64,000 nt of DNA from Flavobacterium sp. (GCF_027483985.1 NZ_JAIXTJ010000009.1:1-64000), one strand, 5' to 3'. Counted from the first letter of the stretch, positions 40,635-50,106 are shown. Numbers and translations: made by a program. Notes: a model not told the origin generated them from the letters alone.

Positions 40635-41698
40635 GCGAGTTTAAAAAAGTAAAATTAAAATCCTTAAAATCTACAGCTAACTCGTTATCGAAGGCAGCAA
40701 ATCAACTTCAAATATTAGAACAAAAACCTGAGGAATTTAAACCTTTTAGAGACCAATTGTCGCTAATTAATTTAAATCCTTTGCAACCTACTAGTTTGGA
40801 AATTTTTCAAATTAATTTAGGAAAAATGTGCAACCAAGTTTGCACGCATTGCCACGTCGACGCTGGTCCAGATCGAAAAGAAATAATGACCCAAGGAACG
40901 ATGGAGCAAATATTAGACATTCTAAAATTAAATCCGAATTACAAAGTGGTTGATATGACTGGTGGCGCACCCGAAATGAATCCGAATTTCAGATGGTTTG
41001 TTGAAGAAATCAGTAAACTTGGCATTCAAATGTATGTTAGATGTAATTTAACCATCATCACTGCCAATAAAAAATACAACGATTTACCAGAATTCTTCAA
41101 GAAACATAAGATTGAAGTAATATCTTCTTTACCGTTCTATTCTAAAGACCGAACCGATAAACAAAGAGGCGATGGCGTTTTTGAAAGCTCGATAAAAGCG
41201 TTGAAAATGTTAAACGAAGTGGGTTATGGAAAAGCAGACACTGGTTTAAAATTAAATTTGGTTTACAATCCCGCTGGTGCTTTTTTACCACCAGACCAAA
41301 ATGCCTTAGAAAAAGAGTACAAAACAACCTTACTAAAAGATTTCGGAATTGAATTCAATAATCTTTTTGCTATCACCAATTTGCCAGTGAGCCGTTACCT
41401 TGATTATTTGGTTTCCTCCGGAAATTACGAAGACTATTTAACGAAATTAATTGATGCTTTTAATCCAACTGCAGCCTTAAACGTAATGTGTAGAAATACA
41501 ATCTCAATAGGATGGGATGGTTATATTTATGATTGCGATTTCAATCAAATGCTTGAATTAAAAGTAGCGTGTCGTGATTCACAACACATTTCAACCTACA
41601 ACGCTAATTCATTATTAAACAGAAATATAATAGTAAGTAATCATTGCTATGGTTGTACCGCAGGCTCAGGAAGTAGCTGTGGCGGTGCAGTTGCATAG
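40631..41698 (+). CDS. arsS: Arsenosugar biosynthesis radical SAM enzyme ArsS
   Basis: A 355-aa radical SAM protein believed to join methylated arsenic to the 5'-deoxyadenosyl moiety on the way to arsenosugars. The Fe-S cluster motif is CNQVCTHC (C67, C71, C74), followed by the glycine-rich MTGGAPEMN. The C-terminal Cys-rich part has MCRNTISIGWDGYIYDCDFNQ and NHCYGCTAGSGSSCGG; in some relatives a selenocysteine stands in this domain. Between AhpD-like and ArsM genes in one operon. Assignment rests on family and context. Confidence 0.92.
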   Translation: MSEFKKVKLKSLKSTANSLSKAANQLQILEQKPEEFKPFRDQLSLINLNPLQPTSLEIFQINLGKMCNQVCTHCHVDAGPDRKEIMTQGTMEQILDILKLNPNYKVVDMTGGAPEMNPNFRWFVEEISKLGIQMYVRCNLTIITANKKYNDLPEFFKKHKIEVISSLPFYSKDRTDKQRGDGVFESSIKALKMLNEVGYGKADTGLKLNLVYNPAGAFLPPDQNALEKEYKTTLLKDFGIEFNNLFAITNLPVSRYLDYLVSSGNYEDYLTKLIDAFNPTAALNVMCRNTISIGWDGYIYDCDFNQMLELKVACRDSQHISTYNANSLLNRNIIVSNHCYGCTAGSGSSCGGAVA

Positions 41699-41772
41699 CA
41701 AGAAATTACTATATTTGATAATTAAAACTCAAATAAAAATAAAAAAATAAATTCATTAAGAACTTCAATACA

Positions 41773-42744
41773 TTGGAAAACTATTTAGACGCAACAGTCA
41801 ACTTATATCGAGATGCAGCATTAACACCTGATGTAGGTTTGTGTTGCACCACTACCCCAATTTGGAAATTCCCAGGATTAGAAATTCCGAAAATAATGCA
41901 AGAAATGAATTATGGTTGCGGAAGTACGATCTCGGCTCAAGACCTAATTAACAATCCTAAAATACTTTATGTTGGCGTTGGCGGCGGAATGGAGTTGCTA
42001 CAATTCTCGTATTTCTCACGTCAAAAAGGCGGCGTTATTGGTGTAGATGTTGTAGATGAAATGCTAGAAGCGTCTAAACAAAATTTCAAAATTGCCGAAC
42101 AAGAAAATGATTGGTTTAAAAGCGAATTTGTAGAACTAAAAAAAGGTGATGCTTTAAACCTTCCTATAGAAGACGAAAGCGTTGATATTGCTGCACAAAA
42201 CTGCTTGTTCAATATTTTTAAAACCGATGATTTGAAAAAAGCATTACAAGAAATGTATCGGGTTTTAAAACCGAATGGTAGATTGGTAATGAGTGATCCA
42301 ACTTGTGAGCAAGAGATGAATGAAACCTTAAGAAATGACGATCATTTAAGGGCATTGTGTCTTAGTGGTAGTATTCCGATTAAAGAATATATTAAAATGC
42401 TTACCGATGTTGGCTTTGGAACTATTGAAATACGTGGAAGAAGACCATACAGAATTTTAGATACAGAAAATTATGCTACCGATGAATTAATATTTATTGA
42501 AAGTATTGAAGTATGCGCGATAAAAGATCCAATGCCAGACGATGGTCCGTGTGTATTTACAGGAAAAGCAGCGATTTATTATGGCAAAGAAGACTATTTT
42601 GATGATAAAAAAGGACACATTTTAATGAAAAATCAACCGCTTGCAATCTGCGACAAAACAGCTGGTGCTATTGCAGATTTAGGAAGAAACGATATCTTTA
42701 TCAGTGAGTCAACTTTTCACTACAATGGTGGTGGATGTTGTTAA
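41773..42744 (+). CDS. arsM: Arsenosugar-type arsenite methyltransferase ArsM
   Basis: A 323-aa SAM-dependent methyltransferase that methylates As(III). Arsenic-binding cysteines are seen in GLCCTTTP (C24, C25) and MNYGCGS (C49); the SAM site is ILYVGVGGGMELL (about 64-76) and GVIGVDVVDEML. The extended C-terminal domain ends GGGCC. The start codon is TTG at 41773: no ATG lies nearby in frame and MENYLDATVNLYRDA is the family start. It follows arsS by 74 bp and is closed by the strong hairpin at 42751. Confidence 0.92.
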   Translation: MENYLDATVNLYRDAALTPDVGLCCTTTPIWKFPGLEIPKIMQEMNYGCGSTISAQDLINNPKILYVGVGGGMELLQFSYFSRQKGGVIGVDVVDEMLEASKQNFKIAEQENDWFKSEFVELKKGDALNLPIEDESVDIAAQNCLFNIFKTDDLKKALQEMYRVLKPNGRLVMSDPTCEQEMNETLRNDDHLRALCLSGSIPIKEYIKMLTDVGFGTIEIRGRRPYRILDTENYATDELIFIESIEVCAIKDPMPDDGPCVFTGKAAIYYGKEDYFDDKKGHILMKNQPLAICDKTAGAIADLGRNDIFISESTFHYNGGGCC

Positions 42745-42750
42745 CCTAAC

Positions 42751-42798
42751 AAGCAGCAACTTTGATTTATAAACAAAGTTGCTGCTTAAATTTTTTTT
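42751..42798 (+). terminator. Strong terminator directly before the glycosyltransferase ATG
   Basis: A perfect 14-bp stem AAGCAGCAACTTTG/CAAAGTTGCTGCTT (42751-42764 with 42774-42787), a 9-nt loop and eight Ts (42791-42798). The next gene starts at 42801, so the gene downstream needs read-through or a promoter hidden in this element. Confidence 0.9.
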
Positions 42799-42800
42799 CA

Positions 42801-43394
42801 ATGCAACACAAAAAAGCAATTATTCTTTTTACTAAAAATCCGGAGTTAGGAAAAGTCAAAACTAGATTGGCCAAAACTATTGGAGATGAAAAAGCATTAG
42901 CTATTTACATCAAATTACTTCAGCACACTCGCGACATCGTTGCACCTTTGGCAGTTGATAAATTCGTTTTTTACTCTGAAAACAGTATTCAAGACGATGA
43001 ATGGGATAATGCAATCTATAGTAAAAAAACTCAAAAAGGAGACGATTTAGGAATAAGGATGAAGAAGGCTTTTGAAGAAGTTTTCCACTTAAATTATGAT
43101 TCAGTTTGCATCATTGGCAGTGATTGCTATGAATTGAACACTACTATTATTGAAGAGGCATTCAAGGAATTGCAAACAAAAGACGCTGTAATTGGTCCTA
43201 CTTTTGATGGAGGCTATTACTTGTTAGGAATGAATACTTTGAAAAAAGAATTATTTGAAGATAAAGAATGGAGCACTGCTTCGATTTTTTCAGATACCGT
43301 TGCCGATTTCGAGAAACTTAACTTGAATTATTCTAGTTTGGTTAAATTAAATGATATCGATGAAGAGAAAGATGTACCAACCCATTGGATCTAA
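42801..43394 (+). CDS. TIGR04282-type arsenosugar biosynthesis glycosyltransferase
   Basis: A 197-aa CofC-like nucleotidyl/glycosyltransferase fold: IILFTKNPELGKVKTRLAKT (about 6-25), a central CIIGSDCYELN (about 99-109) and DAVIGPTFDGGYYLLGM (about 124-140). It belongs to a family found beside ArsS-type radical SAM genes; the sugar substrate is not known to me. I start at ATG 42801, because the longer TTG frame (42762) runs through the terminator stem. Only 3 bp separate it from the acyltransferase gene. Confidence 0.88.
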   Translation: MQHKKAIILFTKNPELGKVKTRLAKTIGDEKALAIYIKLLQHTRDIVAPLAVDKFVFYSENSIQDDEWDNAIYSKKTQKGDDLGIRMKKAFEEVFHLNYDSVCIIGSDCYELNTTIIEEAFKELQTKDAVIGPTFDGGYYLLGMNTLKKELFEDKEWSTASIFSDTVADFEKLNLNYSSLVKLNDIDEEKDVPTHWI

Positions 43395-43397
43395 ATA

Positions 43398-44330
43398 ATG
43401 TTATATTCCATTTTTAAATTTGGTGCCTTTTTAGCCGTTAAAATTTATTGTAAAAAAACAATAGTAAATTTTGATAAAAACACTTCTTTTTCTAATCCGA
43501 AATTAATTGCTTGCAATCATCCCAATTCCTTTTTTGATGCCATACTAATTGCAGTTCACTATCCAAAACCTATTTATTTTCTGGCGCGTGGCGATGCTTT
43601 TAACAAACCGTTGGTAGCAAAATTATTAAATGCAATTAACCTCATCCCGATTTATAGATTGAGTGAAGGAAAAGAAAATTTGACCAAAAACGATGCAACA
43701 TTTAAAAAATGTATCGAACTGTTATCTAAAAATAAGACCATCTTAATTTTTTCTGAAGGAATTTGTGTCAACGAATGGAACTTAAGACCGCTAAAAAAGG
43801 GTACAGCCAGACTTTCTTTAATGGCATTCGAAAATCAAATAGCAAATTTAAAGATACAACCAACCAATATCAATTATTCTTCTTTCAAAAAAAATCCTAA
43901 AGTTGCCGAAATCAATTTTAATGCGGAGTTTATACCAACTAAACCAAATTCTGGCGAAGAAGCAAAGTTTTACAACGAATTTAATCAAGAGTTAAAAGAC
44001 GGAATGCTATCTAGAATGTTAGATAAAGAAGGAATACAAAAACTCAAAAAAAGCACTAGTCCAAGCAAAAAAGCCATCTTATTTCTGCCAGCGTGCATTG
44101 GATATCTTTTGAATTACGGAATCTATATCTTCTTCAAAAAAAAAGTTACAAAAAAAACCAAAAATACCGTCTTTTACGACTCGGTTCTTTTTGGTTTATT
44201 ACTTATTTGCTATCCAATAATTGTGACGATAATTGCTATTATAGTCCTTTTACTATTTAATTTTCCAGCCGCACTAGTTACATTTTTATTATTTCCAATT
44301 ACAGCTTGGTGCTATAAAGAATTAAAGTAG
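43398..44330 (+). CDS. PlsC-like 1-acyl-glycerol-3-phosphate acyltransferase
   Basis: A 310-aa membrane-associated acyltransferase. The motif I is NHPNSFFDA (about 40-48, variant of NHxxxxD), motif III FSEGICVNEWNLRPLKKGTARL (about 121-142). C-terminal membrane spans (about 233-250, 262-290) extend it past the usual length. It transfers a fatty acyl chain to a glycerol or related lipid. Placed after the arsenosugar glycosyltransferase, it could serve arsenic-containing lipids, but ordinary phospholipid synthesis is the default reading. Confidence 0.82.
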   Translation: MLYSIFKFGAFLAVKIYCKKTIVNFDKNTSFSNPKLIACNHPNSFFDAILIAVHYPKPIYFLARGDAFNKPLVAKLLNAINLIPIYRLSEGKENLTKNDATFKKCIELLSKNKTILIFSEGICVNEWNLRPLKKGTARLSLMAFENQIANLKIQPTNINYSSFKKNPKVAEINFNAEFIPTKPNSGEEAKFYNEFNQELKDGMLSRMLDKEGIQKLKKSTSPSKKAILFLPACIGYLLNYGIYIFFKKKVTKKTKNTVFYDSVLFGLLLICYPIIVTIIAIIVLLLFNFPAALVTFLLFPITAWCYKELK

Positions 44331-44332
44331 TT

Positions 44333-45358
44333 TTATTTTACTTTGCTCAAAGCTAGCATTTTAATCATCCAATTAGGTAAAGGTTTTTCTCTATTTCTTT
44401 TAGTTAAATCTAAGTACCATCCCAATTTTTTCATAATGGGAACCTTATGTGTTTCCACCAATTCAATTAAAGTGCCATCTGGATCTTCTATGTAGCAAAA
44501 TCGCCCGGAGGCATTATCCATTGCGAAGGAATTGTTACTATCTACAGAAAAATGATAGTTATTCTTTTCGGCGTGCAGCTTTAGCGCATCCATATCTAAA
44601 ACATCAAAACACAAATGAATAAAACCACAATCACCCCAAAATCGATTTGAAAAAATCTTTTTCGGAACCTCATTCAGGATTTGCACTAACTCAATTACTA
44701 CATTTCCTAATAGTTTATTGAAAGCACCTTTTCCTGTGGCTGTTTTTTGTAGTCCTATTTTTCTAAATTCACGTCCGTTATCCGAAGTTTGAATATCATA
44801 TAAAACAGTTTCAAATCCTAAAACTTGTTGATAAAAATGCAAGGAAGTTTCCATATTAGAAACGCCAATTACCGCGCCAATAATTCCACCTACATCATAA
44901 GTACTGCTTTGAAACCAATCATTTTGCGGTATAATTTTGAAATCATTTTGACCGTCGTTTACCCAGATATAAGAAGCACCACTTTCACAATTCACAATTT
45001 CCGAAACCGAAATATTTTCAATTTCACTAAGTCTTTTATGAGATTTTTCTAAAGAATCAGTTTTGATAATTGCAGCTGAAATGCCTAGATCGCCCAATTT
45101 AACTTCGGTAGTAACCTGTGGTGTTCGATTAAGAAATTGCCATAACTCCAAACCGCCACCGCCTTTTAAATTCATAGTTAAAATGGCTCGACGATTATAA
45201 ACCTGATTTCCGGTGTATTGGGTCATTAAACTAGCTGGTGCGACATCATCAAAAATCAAAACATCCATACCAAAAAGATGTTTGTACGTATGCATCGCCT
45301 TTTCGACATCGGTAACACCAATTCCTATTTGTTGAACTCCTGATAAATACTGGTGCAT
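44333..45358 (-). CDS. Two-domain VOC (glyoxalase/dioxygenase-fold) protein
   Basis: A 341-aa protein with two vicinal-oxygen-chelate domains: about 6-130 (GIGVTDVEKAMHTYKHLFGMD at the start) and about 140-310 (GVSNMETSLHFYQQVLGFE, then FIHLCFDVLDMD and FCYIEDPDGTLIELVETH with likely metal-binding His and Glu). No signal peptide. Substrate unknown. It is convergent to the acyltransferase (2-bp gap) and downstream of the SDR gene, with 14 bp between. Confidence 0.82.
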   Translation of the reverse strand: MHQYLSGVQQIGIGVTDVEKAMHTYKHLFGMDVLIFDDVAPASLMTQYTGNQVYNRRAILTMNLKGGGGLELWQFLNRTPQVTTEVKLGDLGISAAIIKTDSLEKSHKRLSEIENISVSEIVNCESGASYIWVNDGQNDFKIIPQNDWFQSSTYDVGGIIGAVIGVSNMETSLHFYQQVLGFETVLYDIQTSDNGREFRKIGLQKTATGKGAFNKLLGNVVIELVQILNEVPKKIFSNRFWGDCGFIHLCFDVLDMDALKLHAEKNNYHFSVDSNNSFAMDNASGRFCYIEDPDGTLIELVETHKVPIMKKLGWYLDLTKRNREKPLPNWMIKMLALSKVK

Positions 45359-45372
45359 AATGTTTATTTTAA

Positions 45373-46158
45373 TTACTTGACGCCTTTAGAATTTGCAATT
45401 TTATAGTACAATGAAGGAACAAACCACCAAAGCCAAAAAAGAATTCTTTCCGCCTTAACAATAATGATATTTTTTTTTCTTTTCTCAATACCCGAAAGTA
45501 TTTTTTCAGCACAAACGCTAACCTCCATACCTACTTCATTATTTTCATCGGAGGAACCGAATTGAAGTCCGTTACCTAATAATGCATTTTTAGATATTGG
45601 CGTATTAATTCTGCCAGGATATACGATACTAATATGTATATTGGTTTTATATAATTCACTTTGTAGTGTTTCTAAATAACCTTTTATTGCATGTTTTGAG
45701 GCACAATAACCACTGCGCAAAGGAAATCCAATTAATCCTGCGATGCTACTAATAACGGTAATGCTTCCGGAGTCTATTTTTTTGAAATAAGGCAAAATTG
45801 CTTGCGTCAGTGCTAAAGGTGCAAAATAGTTAATTGCCATTAGTTTCTTATAAACATCAAGATTAGTTTCATTGGCTAATGATCGTTGGCTGATTCCAGC
45901 ACTTTGAATTACATAATCTATTTTTCCCTCAAGCTGCATAGCTTGTTGCACAAGATTTTCAATACCATCAATATTTAATAAATCGAAAGGCAAAACATAA
46001 CTTTTAGTAGTTAAACTAGCTTGCAATTCATTTAGTAAAGTGAGATTGGTTGACGTTAAAATCAAAATAGCATTTTGCTTGGATAATTGAATAACTAATT
46101 CTTTTCCAATTCCAGAAGAAGCACCAGTAATCCAGACTACTTTATCTTTAAAATGCAT
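45373..46158 (-). CDS. Short-chain dehydrogenase/reductase
   Basis: A 261-aa classical SDR. NAD(P) binding motif TGASSGIG (about 11-18), the NxxG-type region AGISQRS (about 89-95), catalytic Ser in ITVISSIAGL and YCASK (about 152-156). The C-terminus has a hydrophobic segment with Trp residues (ILFWLWWFVPSLYY) that may touch the membrane. Substrate unknown. Overlaps the upstream glycosyltransferase gene by 11 bp. Confidence 0.88.
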   Translation of the reverse strand: MHFKDKVVWITGASSGIGKELVIQLSKQNAILILTSTNLTLLNELQASLTTKSYVLPFDLLNIDGIENLVQQAMQLEGKIDYVIQSAGISQRSLANETNLDVYKKLMAINYFAPLALTQAILPYFKKIDSGSITVISSIAGLIGFPLRSGYCASKHAIKGYLETLQSELYKTNIHISIVYPGRINTPISKNALLGNGLQFGSSDENNEVGMEVSVCAEKILSGIEKRKKNIIIVKAERILFWLWWFVPSLYYKIANSKGVK

Positions 46159-46852
46159 TTTTTCTATAGGTAAGAAGTTCTTTATATTTTGTAACCATAT
46201 CTATTTGAGAAGCTCCTTTTTTATACATTCTTACGATTTTAAGGTTAGCTAATTGCACAGTTAACCAAGAATTTTGCTCATACTTTCTAGCAGAAATTAA
46301 GGTCGCCATCGGGATCAGTTTAAAGTTTCCTGCATTCCATAATCTAGCTATATAATCATAATCTTCCATTATGAACATTTCTTCTTTATAGCTGCCTATC
46401 TTTTCCCACAGTGCTTTTGTAACAAAAATACCTTGATCGCCACCACGAAAAAACAAGTAATTGAATCTGGTAAAAAAGGCATTAATTTTTAACAAAAAAC
46501 TTTGGCTATCAAATTGTGTTCTGAAACTTCCGCAATTAAAACCATCAAGTAACGCTTTTTCTACAGCGTCAAAAAATTTAGGATTAGGCAAACTGTCGGC
46601 GTGCACAAAAAAATAGACATCGCCAGTTGCATTTTTTACACCAAAATTCATTTGCCCTGCTCTACCTTTGACAGGAGAAAGCAATGCTTTAGCACCTAAA
46701 CCAGCTGCAACTGCAACCGTCGCATCAGTACTACCAGCATCAGAAATTATGATTTCATAAGCTTTATTATGCAACACTTTTTGAAGGTGTTGAATAGTGG
46801 TTTTAATAGATAATTCTTCGTTGTAGGTCGGAATAATAATAGTTAAAAACAT
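46148..46852 (-). CDS. TIGR04283-type arsenosugar biosynthesis glycosyltransferase
   Basis: A 234-aa GT-A family-2 transferase: IIIPTYNEELSI (about 5-16), a DAGSTDAT motif (about 39-46), the DxD-type site FVHADSLP and a late MEDYDYIARLW. No membrane span. This family accompanies the TIGR04282 protein and the ArsS gene in other genomes, so this leftward operon (glycosyltransferase, SDR, VOC) is probably part of the same arsenosugar set. It starts 6 bp after the recQ stop. Confidence 0.85.
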   Translation of the reverse strand: MFLTIIIPTYNEELSIKTTIQHLQKVLHNKAYEIIISDAGSTDATVAVAAGLGAKALLSPVKGRAGQMNFGVKNATGDVYFFVHADSLPNPKFFDAVEKALLDGFNCGSFRTQFDSQSFLLKINAFFTRFNYLFFRGGDQGIFVTKALWEKIGSYKEEMFIMEDYDYIARLWNAGNFKLIPMATLISARKYEQNSWLTVQLANLKIVRMYKKGASQIDMVTKYKELLTYRKNAF

Positions 46853-46858
46853 ACTTAT

Positions 46859-49054
46859 CTAATTAGCTACTTCACTAATGAATTTAATTCGCATCAAGCG
46901 TAATTCTTCAATGTCGTAATCGCCATCAAACTCTTTTAGGGCATCTTCAATCTTATCGGTTTCAGAATCCATAAAATAATCGTGAATTTCTTCCTGTTGG
47001 TCTTCATCTAGTATTTCGTCAATCCAATATTTGATGTTTAATTTGGTTCCTGCATAAACAATTTGCTCCATTTCTTTGAGTAAATCATCCATTTTCATTC
47101 CTTTTGCAGAAGCAATATCTTCAAGTGATAGTTTTCTATCGATGTTTTGAATGATGTATAATTTATTAGCAGAGTTGGCTCCAGTGGATTTTACAACCAA
47201 ATCATCCGGACGAATAATATCGTTATCGGCAACATAGCGGTTGATTAATTCAACAAAATCTTTTCCATATTTTTTGGCCTTTCCTTCTCCAACTCCGTGA
47301 ATATTGATCAATTCATCCATAGTAATTGGATATTTCAACGCCATATCCTCTAAGGACGGATCTTGAAAAACAACAAACGGTGGAACACCCAATTTCTTAG
47401 CCACTTTTTTACGTAAATCACGCAGCATGTTCATCAAAGCTTCGTCTGCCGTTCCTGAAGATTTTGCTGCTGTTACTATAGCATCGTCTTCAGCTTCGTT
47501 ATATTCGTGGTCTTCTGACATCATAAACGAAACCGGATTCTTGATGTAATCGTGACCTTTATCAGATACTTTCAAAATTCCGTAGGTTTCAATATCTTTA
47601 GTAAGCATTCCGTCAACCAAAACTTGTCGGATTAATGCCATCCAATAGCGTTCTTCCTGATCTTTTCCACAACCAAAAAAAGATTGTGTATCTGTTCTAT
47701 GCGCTTTTATCGTTGCATTAATTCTTCCAATTAAGGTGAAAACAACTTCTTTGGACTTGTATAAATATTTGGTATCGCGAACCACTTCCAACAATTTTTT
47801 AACATTGTCTTTGGCTTCCACTTTGGCTTTCGGATTTCTAACATTATCATCCATATCAGCACCTTCGCCATTTTCACCATCAAATTCTTCACCAAAATAA
47901 TGTAAAAGAAATTTTCTTCGTGACATCGATGTTTCTGCATAAGCCACCACTTCTTGCAAAAGAGCAAAACCAATTTCTTGCTCAGCAACTGGTTTGCCCG
48001 ACATAAACTTTTCTAATTTTTCTACGTCTTTATAAGAATAGTAAGCCAAACAATGACCTTCTCCTCCATCACGACCAGCACGACCCGTTTCTTGATAGTA
48101 ACTTTCTAATGATTTTGGAATGTCGTGGTGAATAACAAAACGCACATCGGGTTTGTCGATTCCCATACCAAAAGCAATCGTTGCCACCACAACATCAACA
48201 TCTTCCATAAGAAACATGTCTTGATGCTTAGCTCTTGTTTTAGCATCTAAACCTGCGTGATACGGAACAGCACTAATACCGTTTACCTGTAAAACTTCGG
48301 CTATAGCTTCTACTTTTTTACGGCTAAGGCAATAAATAATTCCGGATTTCCCTTTATTTTGTTTGATAAATCGAATAATATCCGATTCAATATTTTTAGT
48401 TTTTGTGCGTACTTCGTAAAATAAATTCGGACGATTAAACGAAGCTTTGTAAGTCGTTGCATCCGACATGTCAAGATTTTTAAGAATATCTTCTTGCACT
48501 TTTGGAGTTGCTGTAGCGGTTAATCCAATTACAGGAACATTGCCCAGTTGTTTGATAATAGTTCTTAAATTTCTATATTCTGGTCTAAAATCGTGACCCC
48601 ATTCTGAGATACAATGTGCTTCATCAATCGCCACAAAAGAAATAGGCACCGATTGCAAAAACTCAACATATTCTTCCTTCGTCAACGATTCTGGAGCTAC
48701 ATACAATAATTTAGTAATACCTGAGGTAATATCTTTTTTTACTTGATTGATTTCGGTTTTGGTCAAAGAGGAATTTAAAACGTGTGCAATTCCATCATTG
48801 GTTGACACACTTCTAATTGCGTCAACTTGATTTTTCATTAATGCAATCAAAGGAGAAACCACAATAGCAGTTCCTTCTTGAACAAGCGAAGGCAGTTGAT
48901 AGCACAATGATTTTCCGCCACCAGTAGGCATAATTACAAAGGTATTCTCTTTTGCTAAAATACTTTTGATCACCTTTTCTTGTAAACCTTTGAACTGGTT
49001 AAAACCAAAATATTTTTTTAATTCCTTATGGATGTCAATTTCGTTTGAATTCAT
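46859..49054 (-). CDS. recQ: ATP-dependent DNA helicase RecQ (zinc cysteines missing)
   Basis: A 731-aa 3'-5' helicase. Helicase motifs: PTGGGKSLCYQLP (about 42-54), AIDEAHCISEWGHDFRPEY, TATATP, SVRFVIHHDIP-like and YQETGRAGRDG (about 316-326). The RQC region follows, and an HRDC domain with helix-hairpin-like LINIHGVGEGKAKKYG. In E. coli RecQ four cysteines after the YFGE motif bind zinc; here MSRRKFLLHYFGEEFDGENGEGADMDD has none, so the zinc site is lost or replaced by acidic residues. Longer than E. coli RecQ by about 120 residues at the C-terminus. Confidence 0.94.
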   Translation of the reverse strand: MNSNEIDIHKELKKYFGFNQFKGLQEKVIKSILAKENTFVIMPTGGGKSLCYQLPSLVQEGTAIVVSPLIALMKNQVDAIRSVSTNDGIAHVLNSSLTKTEINQVKKDITSGITKLLYVAPESLTKEEYVEFLQSVPISFVAIDEAHCISEWGHDFRPEYRNLRTIIKQLGNVPVIGLTATATPKVQEDILKNLDMSDATTYKASFNRPNLFYEVRTKTKNIESDIIRFIKQNKGKSGIIYCLSRKKVEAIAEVLQVNGISAVPYHAGLDAKTRAKHQDMFLMEDVDVVVATIAFGMGIDKPDVRFVIHHDIPKSLESYYQETGRAGRDGGEGHCLAYYSYKDVEKLEKFMSGKPVAEQEIGFALLQEVVAYAETSMSRRKFLLHYFGEEFDGENGEGADMDDNVRNPKAKVEAKDNVKKLLEVVRDTKYLYKSKEVVFTLIGRINATIKAHRTDTQSFFGCGKDQEERYWMALIRQVLVDGMLTKDIETYGILKVSDKGHDYIKNPVSFMMSEDHEYNEAEDDAIVTAAKSSGTADEALMNMLRDLRKKVAKKLGVPPFVVFQDPSLEDMALKYPITMDELINIHGVGEGKAKKYGKDFVELINRYVADNDIIRPDDLVVKSTGANSANKLYIIQNIDRKLSLEDIASAKGMKMDDLLKEMEQIVYAGTKLNIKYWIDEILDEDQQEEIHDYFMDSETDKIEDALKEFDGDYDIEELRLMRIKFISEVAN

Positions 49055-49140
49055 TCTTACTTAATAGTATTTTTACATAAATTTGCAACCATAAATATAC
49101 AACTTTCTTTTATTCATACAAATTTTATAACAAATCTATT

Positions 49141-50106
49141 TTGATAAGTAAAGAAAACATCATGCAATCGGCTAAAAAATCATTGATTTCGCAAAGCCAA
49201 TCCATAGCAAAACTAACTGATTTTATTGACGATAACTTTGTTAATGCCACCGAATTAATTTTTAAGAGTAACGGAAGATTAATTGTAACCGGAATAGGAA
49301 AAAGCGCCATTATTGCACAAAAAATTGTGGCTACAATGAATTCCACAGGAACTCCTTCGATGTTTTTACACGCATCTGAAGCAATTCACGGCGATTTAGG
49401 TATGGTTCAAGACGGTGATGTTGTAATTTGTATTTCTAAAAGTGGCAACAGTCCTGAAATAAAAGTTTTGGTTCCGCTATTAAAAAGATTTGGAAACAAA
49501 TTAATCGGAATTACCGGAAACACTACTTCTTTTTTAGGAAAAGAATCGGATATAACACTTAATACTTTTGTAGAAGCAGAAGCTTGTCCAAATAATTTAG
49601 CACCTACCAATAGTACAACCGCACAACTAGTTATGGGCGATGCATTGGCGATTTGTTTAATGGAAATGCGTGATTTTAAAGCAGAAGATTTTGCTAAATA
49701 CCATCCAGGTGGCGCATTAGGAAAAAAATTGTTGCTGCGTGTTCAAGACATGTTAGACACAAGCAGAAAACCATTTGTAAATTCAGATTCAAGTATTAAA
49801 AACGTAATCGTTGAAATTTCAGAAAAAAGACTTGGAGTAACAGCAGTAATTGAAGACGATAAAGTGATTGGTATCATTACCGATGGCGATATAAGAAGAA
49901 TGCTAAACAAAACCGAAACGATAGCTGGCTTAACCGCCAAAGACATTATGACGGTGAACCCTAAAACAATAAAACCAACTGATCGAGTTGAAGATGCTTT
50001 AAACTTATTAGAAGATTTTTCAATTACGCAATTGGTAGTTGTTGAAAATGGAGCATATAAAGGAGTAATTCATTTACATGATATTTTAAAAGAAGGAATT
50101 GTATAA
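49141..50106 (+). CDS. kdsD: D-arabinose-5-phosphate isomerase (KpsF/GutQ family)
   Basis: Converts ribulose-5-phosphate to arabinose-5-phosphate for Kdo in lipopolysaccharide. The 321 aa hold an N-terminal SIS domain (about 1-190; ITGIGKSAIIAQKIVATMNSTG-like segment, CISKSGNSPEIK, NLAPTNSTTAQL) and two CBS domains (about 200-321). The TTG at 49141 gives MISKENIMQSAKKSL, which I recall from relatives; the ATG at 49162 is the alternative. One base overlaps tatC. Confidence 0.92.
   Translation: MISKENIMQSAKKSLISQSQSIAKLTDFIDDNFVNATELIFKSNGRLIVTGIGKSAIIAQKIVATMNSTGTPSMFLHASEAIHGDLGMVQDGDVVICISKSGNSPEIKVLVPLLKRFGNKLIGITGNTTSFLGKESDITLNTFVEAEACPNNLAPTNSTTAQLVMGDALAICLMEMRDFKAEDFAKYHPGGALGKKLLLRVQDMLDTSRKPFVNSDSSIKNVIVEISEKRLGVTAVIEDDKVIGIITDGDIRRMLNKTETIAGLTAKDIMTVNPKTIKPTDRVEDALNLLEDFSITQLVVVENGAYKGVIHLHDILKEGIV

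Noticed and set aside
42762..42800. Upstream extension of the glycosyltransferase gene from the TTG
   Set aside because: It would translate through the terminator stem and adds residues absent from the family start.
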